In this document: one piece after another, positions 34,986 through 44,832 of the stretch | Numbering within the stretch: position 1 is the first letter of the stretch | Layout: the number at the start of each line of letters is the position of its first letter | Assembly (NCBI RefSeq): GCF_963675165.1 | Contig: NC_087392.1 | Location: 3,555,442-3,619,441, forward strand | DNA from: Halichondria panicea | Lineage: Eukaryota; Porifera; Demospongiae; Suberitida; Halichondriidae | Length of the DNA: 64,000 nt | Direction: 5' to 3' | The notes under the pieces: generated by a model | The model's database searches: none | What the model saw: only the letters and a program-made list of their open reading frames with translations | What the model was told of the DNA's origin: nothing | Made by a program: the position numbers and the translations under genes

Positions 34986-37900
34986 CTATACACTATATTG
35001 TTCTCTTCTTCTCCCAGAGGTCAAGGGGTTTTTCACGATATGCCAATACTCCAGAATGTTAAGCATCACTCCTCTGTTGAATGGGTTCTTGTACTTCCCA
35101 TCCATTGTCTTGAAATGCCGGTACCGGGTGTAGTTTACTTCCTCATTTATAGTCAGGTTGGTCAGCATGAGCTTGAACTGGGAGTGTGAGTATTATGCAT
35201 GCATCAGTCAACTTATCTCGCAAATAATGGCATTGCTCTACCTAGTCTTAGTGCAGACTGAGTTAACAATCATACACATGTTCTGTGAATACAATAATGA
35301 TGGTGTAATAAACATTGACAACCTGATTACAATACACAAACCCAAGTAAGATCCCTAATACTGTAGACTTCTGAGCCACAGAACTAGATATACTTATGTA
35401 TGTAAGCACACAATACGTATAGTTGTACTGCTCACATTGTAGTACAGCATGTACGCTCCACTGAAGGAGAATAAAATGAAGAGTAATATAGCCACAATCA
35501 TGAGTACATCCAGACCAGTTATCTTCACTACGTAGTAATTAAAATAGGCTCCAAACAGTCCGTTCACAAAGAGAACCCAGAGAAAGAAAGTAAATTGGAT
35601 TCTGAAATAGAAGGTCGTGTATACCCATTAGTTTTTGTAACCGAAAAAATGTACCTGTTTTTGACACCAACACAGTTGTTGAGCCACCGGCAATGGTGGT
35701 CAAATTCCTCCACACAGCGGTTACAGTCTCTGCAGTGCTTTGCCCTCACAGGACGAACCGTCTTGCATGTATGACAAATGTTATATATCGGGTTGTTGAT
35801 GTCATTGAAATCACCCCATAAAGATGGGTTGCCAATCTATGCAAGGACATGTAAACATTCAAACATTATTATATAGCTAACACATAACCAGAGGGATGTA
35901 ATTTCAACTTACAAGTTTAACAGCTTCCTCATACGTACTCCTGTTTGTTTTGATAACCCCTGGATCGGAAAACTTCGCCCAAGGAAACATTACCCACAGT
36001 AACACACTAAAGATCCAATAACCAATATGCATATTGTAATGGTCGGCCAATGTTGGAGGGACAACCTGCACAGAATTCACAAAAGAGCTTATTACTGTTA
36101 TAGTACGAACAGTTTACTGAATCCTTACCCTCAGAAAGTAAATGGGATATGTCCAAAAGAAGAATATCACCACAAAGAACAAAGACGAGCTCCTATTCTT
36201 GCCTCCGGGCCCAAACACCAGAGTCCTACATGTTGTTCACAGTATACGATTGCAATTGTATATTATCTATACCTCCAATCACAAAAGTTGGATGAGTCCT
36301 TGTTGTCTAGGTACTTTAGGACTATACGATGCCTCCTGCCCTCAGCAAGCTGTCTAGGTGTTTTGTTATTTCTATCCAATTCGTCAATCAATGCTCCCTA
36401 TCATGTGAACAATGATGATAAATACCATTAACATAAATGTAAGTGCTGGCATCAGACATCCAAGGAAGATTTAGCTATCACCAACACTTGCGTGTCTATA
36501 GTTGGAAACTGCGAATTTTGGAATGCATCATCACATGTCAACACATCTACTGTGTGCAAAACAGCTATTTATAGCAGCAATTACTGATAACACTTCATTG
36601 TGGTATGCTAAGTAAGCAATGAATTTTATTTACTTACATGCTCCAGCAACATTTCACAGCACTGAACATCTCCTTTCAGACAGGCGGAATGAAGAGGAGT
36701 CTGCACAAAAGATTTTCTTTTATGCCTATAAACAACTGATTCTGAAACGTTAATCCCTGTAATAGTTGGGAAAATGATCCAGCAAACACTGATTGTGTGT
36801 TCGCAGCTACACCCCTACATGGAAATGAGTATGTATATACCTGTCCAAATGCATCCTTCTCCTTTGCACTCAGTCCAGCTGCTAGTAGTAAGTACGCAGC
36901 CTCTGGATGACCTACATGTACACAATGACAGTCAATACTGCTTATAATGAAGTGGAGGCGTCAAAGCTACATAACATGACATAAAGCTACTATATTTATG
37001 CCTCGGTGCGCATGCGCAAGCGAGGTATACGGTAGTGTGTTTGTGTGTGTGTCTGTGTAGACTGCTAACAGCTGCTAAAGGATAAATCGAATGCAAGTAA
37101 GAGTTTCTATAGGCTTCTAGTCATGTTTACTTGGATTTTGATTTGTGGATTTGCAAAATAATGCTTCGTTCTTGATAGTTTTGCTTACTTGGAATGCCAT
37201 TGCAGCCTTTTCAGAAGAGTGCGTAGCAAAACTTGTCCATGGAGTGTTGCTACTCTACTTAGTAGTTAGTTCTGCACTAGAACGCTAGCTATTGGTAGCT
37301 GCAACAGTGAGAAGAGAGCTGCAAGGCTCTACTGATGCAGCCATTAATCTTAGGCTCTAACTTTTGGCATCGATCGTTTTGAACAACAATCATAGTCGAT
37401 CATTACCCACTCTTTGAGTTCTGGATTCTGCCTGCATGCAGCAAAATTAATCGATGCAAAAATGTTCATCAAATATTCATGATATAATGTGTGTATAAAC
37501 GTTTTAGTTATGTAGCTTTGGCACCTCCACCGAGGCATCAGCACCAGCGGTGCTTTCATATAGCAATAACTTTTATACACACATTATAATTATCGTGATT
37601 ATCAGTTAGAGAACCTACTAGTGCCCTGATTCACTCTCCCCCTCCCCTTGGCTCAAACAGAGCATTTCCACCCACAACAATTGTAAAATGGAGGCTCACA
37701 ACACAATTCCCAAGGGACCCTAAACAACAATTTAAAAAAAACAATGCTTTGGTTCCAGCCTAGCCTCGGTCCCAGGTCGATTTATAACGGAAAGAGCCTG
37801 GTATTTATTGCATGGGTGATAGTGCGCACATGTATTTAATATCCAGAATCAGGGCAATCCCTATTCTCCTTTTTTTTTTTATCTATGATTCTATATGTTC

Positions 37901-38987
37901 AGCAGCGAGCTCCTATAGCATTGGTCAAGAAGGCTTTCACACTCTCATCTACCTCTATGATGGTCGTATGGTCGGGATGTCTGAGCTTGGTTCCATAGAG
38001 GCTATGGCAAGTCTGTGGTGCTTCCAACTGCTGCTTGTGAAGACAACTCGACCATACGACCACCGTAGATAGCCTCTTCTGGCTTCAGACTAGTGTGCAA
38101 GCCTTCTAGACAAACGTAATAGATGGCATAAGCCACAGCTTCATGAAAATCAGTCACAGAGGTTAATGTAAACGGACTAGTTTATGCACTGAAGGTTCGC
38201 AGTACGATTACCCATAATTATTCTGGGTAAGTTGAAGTGCACACGCATCACCCCTGCAATAGGTACAGGTCCTCTTTTCTACCTAGAGAAAAGTAGGGCC
38301 GGGAACAAGGCTAGTTACAGCCCATCTTTGAAAATGATGTTTGTTTTGATGATTAGCTCCCAAAAATTGAACACTCACCTTTGAAAGCTGCCCAATGAAG
38401 AGCACTGTCACCATTTATGTCAAGCAGGAATTTGTTGGCTCCTTTTTGTAGTAGGTAGCTGATACACAGCGACTGACCATACTGAGCTGAGATGATAAGT
38501 GGACTGCATCCATTTGCATCTAACGAATCGATGGGAACACCCCTCTCCAGGAACAGATCAAGGGTAACAGCATGACCATGCACACACGCCCAGTGAATAG
38601 GTTTTGGCCCATATTCATTTCTACTTTGCTCGTTAATGGGGCATCCACGATCAAGTAAGAACTCTAGCACATTGTTTGCTCCTCCAAGAGCTGCCCAATG
38701 CACAAAGGTGTGCCCCTCAGGATCTCTCTGCTGCAGAAACTGGTTTCCTTCCCGCTCCACTATTTCACGAACCTTGTTTAAATTGCTGTGACGTAGGAAA
38801 ATAACATAGCCAAGGTCTTTCATTTTTTGAACCAGCATTGCCTACACAATCTGTCCAGACAAAAAGCTTTTATAATTTATAAGCCTCACCCATATTTGCA
38901 AGCGTTGATAAAGGTGGTGACAACGCTCTCATCTGAGACTGGTTCAATCTCCACTTCACTGTCGTCTTCGAAGTCACTGTAAGACAT
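34986..38987 (-). CDS. ZDHHC17/13-like: Ankyrin-repeat DHHC palmitoyltransferase (10 exons)
   Basis: Exons, transcript order: 38987-38890, 38785-38379, 36911-36841, 36700-36638, 36397-36273, 36225-36129, 36065-35913, 35836-35655, 35601-35436, 35177-34986. All phases agree; 517 residues. An acidic N-terminus (1-30) precedes five to six ankyrin repeats (about 34-245; for example [20 protein letters not shown]). Two membrane segments follow (about 268-285 and 300-318). The cysteine-rich domain at 355-398 has all its cysteines and DHHC at 384-387. Two more membrane segments (about 400-450) and a soluble tail complete it. Ankyrin-DHHC enzymes S-acylate cysteines of client proteins at the Golgi; the ankyrins recruit clients. 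After DHHC this protein has R-W-L-N-N rather than the P-W-V of ZDHHC17, so it may belong to another ankyrin-DHHC lineage. Intron 2 (1.5 kb) contains a full family A element. Confidence 0.9.
36997..37560 (+). mobile_element. Family A element, best-preserved forward copy
   Basis: The left end is TTATGCCTCGGTGCGCATGC and the right end CGAGGCATCAGCACCAGCGG followed by TGCTTTCATA. GCCTCGGTG and CACCGAGGC are therefore inverted termini. A TATACGGTAGTGTGTTTGTG stretch sits just inside the left end, so TACCGTATA reads inward on the other strand. It is about 564 bases long and non-coding, in intron 2 of the DHHC gene. Confidence 0.75.
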
Positions 38988-39314
38988 ACTGACTCTGCTG
39001 ACTCATTTGTAATTGTACAGTACAGAATGTAGGAGGAACCGAAGAACCTCTGACCCGGGACCCAAAGGAGGTGCAGCTCAGGCTTTGATTGTTTGATAGC
39101 CTCGATTCCAGGCCACTATTGAAGGGGCTGGAGTCGAGGCTATGTATGATTGAGCAATAATTATCCACCCATGCCCCGCCCACGTCGTATGTTTTTGCTG
39201 AGAGTAAAGGCTAATTCCTTTATATCGTAAACTTATACACAAGTGCAGTTTCATACATGTACAAAAAATAATTTATAAATAAATTTATCACACTAATTGT
39301 GAGGTTCCAGTTAG

Positions 39315-39840
39315 TTACAGCCGATGAGGCCACATTCGGCACTCATTTAATAGGTCTACAGGAGATCTTATGAAGCATCCCGAGTGCGAGCGTGCTCCCC
39401 TGATGTAGCGAATTGAAGATCTCAACCAGGAGAAGGTGAGGCGACATCTCAGCCAGTATATGGTTCTATTATAAGGATCGTCTCTCTTGGAAGCCAGGAG
39501 ACAGACTAGGCGCTTATAAAAAGTAATTGCCTCAGTTCCGAGTCCACCTGTTGCCGAGAAAACCAGGGGTGTGAACGAGGCATGCTCTACCTCCCTGACT
39601 CTTTGTTTATAGGCGTTCTTCTTCAGTCTTTTGTATTTCCGATAGCATTGAAGCGGTGAGATTAGTGTTTCTGTTTGAGCGAGCATGTGGGTTGAACACT
39701 CTCACGCCACAGAAGGTTCTTTCATGCCTACCTCCCCAGAATCCGCTCATGGCGACGTCTAGTTTTGCCCCATCTTGTGATGGCGGAGGCTCCCTGATAA
39801 AGAAAGAAGATAAATCGTTTAAAGAATTTCACTAATTAGA
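39315..39840 (-). pseudogene. C-terminal fragment of a retroelement reverse-transcriptase polyprotein
   Basis: The minus strand reads AMSGFWGGRHERTFCGVRVF then NPHARSNRNTNL in one frame. A one-base shift follows, then CYRKYKRLKKNAYKQRVREV and EHASFTPLVFSATGG, WLRCRLTFSWLRSSI, ending at a stop at 39315. This block is familiar as the C-terminal end of reverse-transcriptase-bearing repeats in sponge and cnidarian gene sets. The frameshift and missing upstream part show it is a dead fragment. I base the family call on remembered resemblance, not a search. Confidence 0.55.
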
Positions 39841-39917
39841 GCCAGAGTCCAACCTCCTCTGAACTAGAGCCAAGGTTAATCGTGTCCTCCCTATATAGCC
39901 CTCCCTCTAGTACGGCA

Positions 39918-40346
39918 CCAGAGGAGGTCGGACATCACTTGAACTTTCACTAATTATGACCTTTTAATGACATTCGATATTCCAGGCCAAATTGCTTTTC
40001 GTTTTTGCTGACTCAGCAGTAGCTCTGCTAGCTCTATTTAGCCGCCCTCTAAAAGTTGGGCGGCCTAATCACGAGTCTATGTTATAGAGGGCGACTGATT
40101 CACGAGACAATACTTCTGCACTGTTTCTGTCGCTAAATCTGTTGACAGCTAGTTGTGTTTGGTGTCTATTTAATATAGTTACTGGACCTAACCCTATCAG
40201 CACATAATAGCCATACTAGCTAGATCCGCCTAGATCCAGTCATGTTCTACTGCTGAGTCAGCAAAAACGAAAAGCAATTTGGCCTGGAATGTCATTAAAA
40301 GGTCATAATTAGTGAAAGTTCAAGTGATGTCCGACTTCCTCTGGTG
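39918..40346. repeat. Long inverted repeat with about 105-base arms
   Basis: Left arm about 39918-40022 and right arm about 40247-40346 are near-perfect inverses, for example TTGCTTTTCGTTTTTGCTGA against TCAGCAAAAACGAAAAGCAA. The spacer contains a family J hairpin (about 40038-40105). It is probably a foldback element, directly upstream of NDUFA2. Confidence 0.7.
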
Positions 40347-40474
40347 GTACGGCACACTCCCCAGAGCCCAGAGCGAAGGGAGTGGTTTCCAGTCTAAGTG
40401 TTTCGTGTATCTATGGTTAAAGTTTTTGGGACACTTATTGTCGTTTGCACTGCACTGTCGTCTGTCGTCATTCA

Positions 40475-42908
40475 ATGGCTTGGAGGCAAGCCCTCAGTAT
40501 AAATCTGAAGGAGGTTCGTTTGCATCTATGCCAGACATCAAAGAGCAGTCATGGAGTGAGGTGAATTTACGGGCTGTTTGTTGATGCTTATTAATTGGAG
40601 AACGTATAATAGCATAGATTGAAAAGGAAGGGGATTGGAAACGACCAGGCCACCCTGTGTCAACAGGTGAAACACTCCGCGTTATGATTTCGCGCTCGCT
40701 GAATGCTTTAGTTTTTACCGTACTCAGGTTGTATTTCAACTGTTTCTAGCTCTCCTATCCACTATCAATCACTCAGAAGCTGGGAGGTACTCTAGAGAAG
40801 TAAGTTTACACCACTGACAAGCTCTAAGTCCCTTGTCTTTACTCTGTTTTTACTTTTTGTTGAGTTTAGCTGCTAAAGCCGAAACAGCAAAGGACATTGC
40901 TTGACTTGGTTATTATGTATCTAAGTGCTATATAGGATGGTTTCATGCTATAGATAAGCTGTACTGTTCATAAACGTTTGCAGTATAGTCCTTCAAACTG
41001 CTTTAGTATACTTTTAGAGACACCACGGGCCTTGACCTCTCACGACTTCATAGTAAGAGCTATTCCTTCTTGTATAGCATTTATTTGTTTAGTGATAGTG
41101 GCTGCGTTGCTTAGTCTACCTTTTAGAGCTAGATTCTCTTTGCTTTTTAGAATAATCAACATTAAAAGTGAACAATTTCACCATTTCTATGTACAACACA
41201 TTGTACTTGTATGGCAGCAAGACAGGTAATGAGCATGCTGACTATAAATATAATCCTTTGTAGTTTTAGCCACACCCTATAATGGGGAGTGTTTCATGCA
41301 AACATTTTTGTTTTTCCAATCCCTTCCTTTTCAATCTATGATAATAGGAGGCACTAAATTTTCGCGGATTGCCCAAACTAGGATTAGAGGTTCAGATGAC
41401 CATACCCCTACAGTAGAGGTTTCAATACCGGATGTACCGTAATTGATGTAATTACAGCGCCACTCTGAAATTCGAAATATTCATTTCTGATACATAGTCT
41501 CGCAAAATTCTGGCGCTGTAATTACGGTAATCCAATTTTCGAAGCACCGGCTAAAAGTTCATGTTTCTGGGTCCATCTCGAAAACCTCGAAAATAACCAC
41601 CTATGTATAAGGTACTTCTCTTTCTCAGGGAGTTCATTGAAAAGTACTATGTTGATCTGAAACACCAGAACCCAAAGTTCCCTTTTCTGGTACGCGAGTG
41701 CAGTGGAGTTGAGCCCAAATTATACGGCAGATTCGGTATGATACACTATATCCATGTACATAAATATGCATTATCAAACAAGAATCACATGACATAGGAT
41801 ATGCATTTCATTGGCTCTGGCCACATTCCGCTAGAGCACACGAAAATGCTGCAAGAGTCTCCAGACCTAATCCTAGCTCTCTAGACTTTGCCCCCCGAGC
41901 TATTAGGTCTGGCCCCCCAGACTAGACAGAAGCCTATAGAAACTCTTACTTACACTTGATTCAGCCTTGAGCAGCTGTAGCAGTCTACACACACGCACAC
42001 ACACACATACACGCACGCACGCACACGCACACACACACACACACTACCGTATACCTCGCATGCACATGCGCACCGAGGCATAATTAAATATGGAGTGCCG
42101 TTTGTGTTAAAATCCAAAAAGAGTTGATGTTATGAGATAGAGTCAGTCGACGTTATAAAAGAGTTAGGTCGATGTTTTAAAAAGGAGCCGATTTTATAAG
42201 GGGTGGCCATTCGTGTCAAAATTACTATTCTAAAATCGGTCGATGTTTACACAGTCTACCTTGTTATTATTACCTTAAAACAGTACAGCGCAGTTGGTAT
42301 AGCAGTTGGAGTCGACGTTATAAAAGGGTCGACGTTACAAAAGAGTCTATGTTATTTCTAGTAAGTCGACCTTTATTCAATTTAACAGTAAACTGGAGAG
42401 TCGAGTGTAGGCTAGGAGGAGTGGGGCTGCACAGGGCAGGCTAACCTTAGTAAGCCTAAGGTCACTTCATTGGGTTTCTCCAGTCTGTTCTGTGCAGCAC
42501 CCCTCGGCTCCAGCTCTCTATACTCTCCAGTTTACCGTTAAATTGTAAAGGTCGACTTACTACAAAACACAGGATAGGCCTACTCTAGGTAAACATCGAC
42601 TCTTCCATAACATTGGCTTTTTTTTAAAACATTAACTCTTTTATAACGTCGACTCCATTTTCACTCTTTTTGGATTTTGACACAAATGCCACCCCATAAT
42701 TAAACCCTCACATGTTTGTGCCAATACAAGTAATTCTTCATGAACCCTCTTCCTGAATTCGTATAATTATAGATATACTTTGCTGTTGATATGTTTTATC
42801 ATCTTCATTTCAGAATATGGCCAAGAAAGATGTGTTCTTCTGGCAGACAAAAACTCTGAGCAGGTCCTTGAGTTACTTAAATCATTAGTACAAACTGGGG
42901 AGAAGTAG
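40475..42908 (+). CDS. NDUFA2: NDUFA2 (B8) subunit of mitochondrial complex I (3 exons)
   Basis: Exons: 40475-40560, 41629-41735, 42814-42908. Phases agree (2, then 1), giving 95 residues against 99 in human. Exon 1 encodes LKEVRLHLCQTSKSSHGVR, matching LREIRIHLCQRSPGSQGVR of the family. Exon 2 has REFIEKYYVDLKHQNPKFPF and LVRECSGVEPKLYGRF. Exon 3 ends LLKSLVQTGEK. NDUFA2 is a thioredoxin-fold accessory subunit on the matrix arm of complex I. The family's two conserved cysteines are present (in HLCQ and RECS). The coding sequence is 288 bases in a 2.4-kb gene because intron 1 contains a family K element and intron 2 a palindromic element. It converges on TMEM165, with stops 140 bases apart. 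Confidence 0.92.
40613..41340. mobile_element. Family K element with a 7-base target duplication
   Basis: The ends are CATAGATTGAAAAGGAAGGG and its inverse. The element is flanked by ATAATAG on both sides (directly before 40613 and directly after 41340), a perfect 7-base duplication. It is 728 bases long, in NDUFA2 intron 1, with no recognisable product. Confidence 0.75.
41430..41535. mobile_element. Short palindromic element with a TACCGTAATT end
   Basis: TGTAATTACAGCGCCA at the left faces TGGCGCTGTAATTAC at the right, with TACCGTAATT and ATTACGGTA at the outer edges. It is about 100 bases long, in NDUFA2 intron 1 just after the family K element. Confidence 0.55.
42092..42704. mobile_element. 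Palindromic element in NDUFA2 intron 2
   Basis: The ends are TTTGTGTTAAAATCCAAAAA and the inverse of TTTGTGTCAAAATCCAAAAA, each followed inward by GTCGAC-rich repeats (GTCGACGTTATAAAAG and similar). An inner inverted pair (TAAACTGGAGAGT / ACTCTCCAGTTTA) lies at about 42390-42535. It is about 610 bases long and non-coding. Confidence 0.6.
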
Positions 42909-43048
42909 CTAAGCTACAGTACATGTAACTGTTTATCTCAGTCCATTGTTGGAGCTACAAGAAACATAATAATTTATTATAGTCATAAATAATTGTTGCA
43001 GAGAATAATTACGATCATTTTTAATGCATGCTGACTATTGAATCAATT

Positions 43049-44589
43049 CTATTCGGTTGCTGTTGGATCGTGAAAGAATGCTGTCAGTGCAAACACTAGG
43101 AACACAACTCCTCCAATTATAGTCACTGCAAACAAGGTTGATTTTGGTAAACAAAGGTTGACACACATTTTAAATACTACACAGTACCTGTTCTGACTGA
43201 TATCCGCTGTGCTACAATCTTCCCACCAATAACAGCAAGTGCAGTACACAAGGCATGACCCATAGTGCCACCTATTGTTACTCCTATTGGGTCCTGGGGA
43301 GGTTAAGACTGGCTGTTCACAATGTATAACAATCAGGCACACTTTTATACAGACAACTAATTGTACAAAGAGAACAAACCTCTCTAGCCCCTAGAACAAT
43401 GGTTGTGAGTTGAGACCTGTCACCCCACTCTGCGAGGAAGGTGAGGGTGAATGCCTGAACGAATATTGGGGACACAAAAGGTCTCAACAGACGCAATCTT
43501 CTTCTTAAAGGTGGAACAGTGGTCAGACCTTGCTCTGTATCTGTGAGACCCGGTTGTGACAGCTGTGAAGGCAAAGTAACATACAAGTGTGTACATGTTC
43601 ATCCACTTCATTATTAATTATATTACATACAGCTCTCTGCCAGTCCGATAAAACCAAAAACCAAGAGACAACTAACTGTTTCATCTCTCTTTCTGAGCTC
43701 TTCCGAAACTTCTTCAAATTCCTCCTGACCCTCATCTGGGCTCATATTGTATCCTTCATACAACATTTTCACCCCAAACAGTGCCAGAAGCGCAGTACAC
43801 GTGTAAAATGTGACTGATCGTGGAACGATCAGTGTTGCATAACCAAGGCACACAGAAAGGAATGTCATTAGACCTAGTGCGGACAATGCTCCACAGAATA
43901 CCAGCAGTCTAGAAAAGAAGGACACAATAGTCTACATTCAATCCACTTGGAGAGGTGGGCACATGTAAAAAGACTGTAAATGTACGCCTCACACAATGAA
44001 TGTTATTTACAGCAAAGGCATTGTGAATATACGTTACTATCAATAAAAGAAACAGTAGAAAAGACGTATAACAAGGCTAACATTTATAGTCCGTAGTGAA
44101 CAGAGATATAGATAGAATGCTTACCTAGAGTGCTTCATGGCCATAATAGCAGCAATAAAGAAAGTCTTGTCTCCAATTTCAGACACAATTATTACAGAAA
44201 TCGAGGCCAAGAACGCATGCACAAAACTCAGCCCCTCTGTCACCTGGTCTTTGCTGTCCTCTATTTTATCCGCTGGTATAATATCCTTGGAAAAAAGGAT
44301 GGATAATCAGGGATTTTATGAACACATGATAATGTACCTTTATAACATGGACTCCATCTTGTGGCTCCAAATCGAGGTCATCTGGTAATCGCTCCGCACC
44401 AGCCTTTAATTCTACTTGTTCTTCAACAGTATCTAGGCCTACATCTTTAAGATCTATAAAAGGCAAGTCCCTTTCCTGTCTCTTCAGTGGCTCACCTTGA
44501 GCTAGCTTCTGCTCCTCACAATTGATACTCACAGAAAACAGCCAAAAAATAGAAATACAGATGAGCAATTTGAACTGCTGCCCAGGCAT
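43049..44589 (-). CDS. TMEM165: TMEM165/GDT1-family Golgi cation transporter (6 exons)
   Basis: Exons, transcript order: 44589-44338, 44285-44125, 43908-43677, 43562-43380, 43293-43188, 43125-43049. Phases agree; 336 residues (human 324). Residues 1-24 look like a signal peptide (LLICISIFWLFSVSINC). Both signature motifs of the UPF0016 family are intact: EIGDKT at 120-125 and EWGDRS at 260-265. The MSPDEGQEEFEEV acidic stretch between the halves matches the vertebrate cytosolic loop. Six or seven membrane segments are evident, in two homologous halves. The family exchanges Mn2+/Ca2+ for protons in the Golgi and supports glycosylation. It is head-to-head with MICU and tail-to-tail with NDUFA2. 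A minus-strand AATAAA about 75-80 bases past the stop is a plausible poly(A) signal. Confidence 0.93.
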
Positions 44590-44832
44590 AACTAACTAAC
44601 TATAAAAGAGATAGAATAGGACCGGGCACAGTGCTAGTGCAGTACAGTACAGTACCTTACTTTTACATCAAAAATAATAGCAAACCTAGTTGGGCGTGGC
44701 CCGACTTCAGAGCTGGGCGTAGCCTATCATATCCCACATTAAAAAAAAAAAAAAAAAAAAAAATCATATCCCACATAGTGGGTTGGGTTGGGCACCGCCC
44801 AACTTGGCTAGGACACTCGACTCAGCGTAAAC
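44590..44832. promoter_or_regulatory. Divergent promoter between TMEM165 and MICU
   Basis: These 243 bases separate two opposed start codons. The stretch contains a 23-base A-run (about 44740-44762) flanked on both sides by TCATATCCCACAT, and nearby GGGCGTGGCCCGAC and CACCGCCCAAC GC-box-like motifs. The flanking 13-base direct repeats around the A-run suggest a small retroposed insertion or slippage. No TATA box is obvious. Confidence 0.45.

Larger units (their letters stand above)
38988..40474. other. Spacer between the DHHC and NDUFA2 start codons
   Basis: This 1.5-kb divergent spacer holds a small TAGCCTCGATTCCAGGCC hairpin (about 39098-39140), a reverse-transcriptase-derived fragment (39315-39840) and a long inverted repeat (39918-40346). 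No exon of either neighbouring gene is apparent. The promoter of NDUFA2 must lie at or beside the right arm of that inverted repeat. Confidence 0.55.

Noticed and set aside
35158-35349. Possible extra exon of the DHHC gene between exons 9 and 10
   Set aside because: Exon 9 (ending LYYN) joins exon 10 (starting FKLMLTNL) in phase 0, with alignment to the family and no missing residues.
38786-38889. Reading the DHHC exon 2 open frame from its upstream methionine ([10 protein letters not shown])
   Set aside because: Exon 1 joins at 38785 in phase to give [13 protein letters not shown]. The extra residues upstream are intron sequence out of phase with exon 1.
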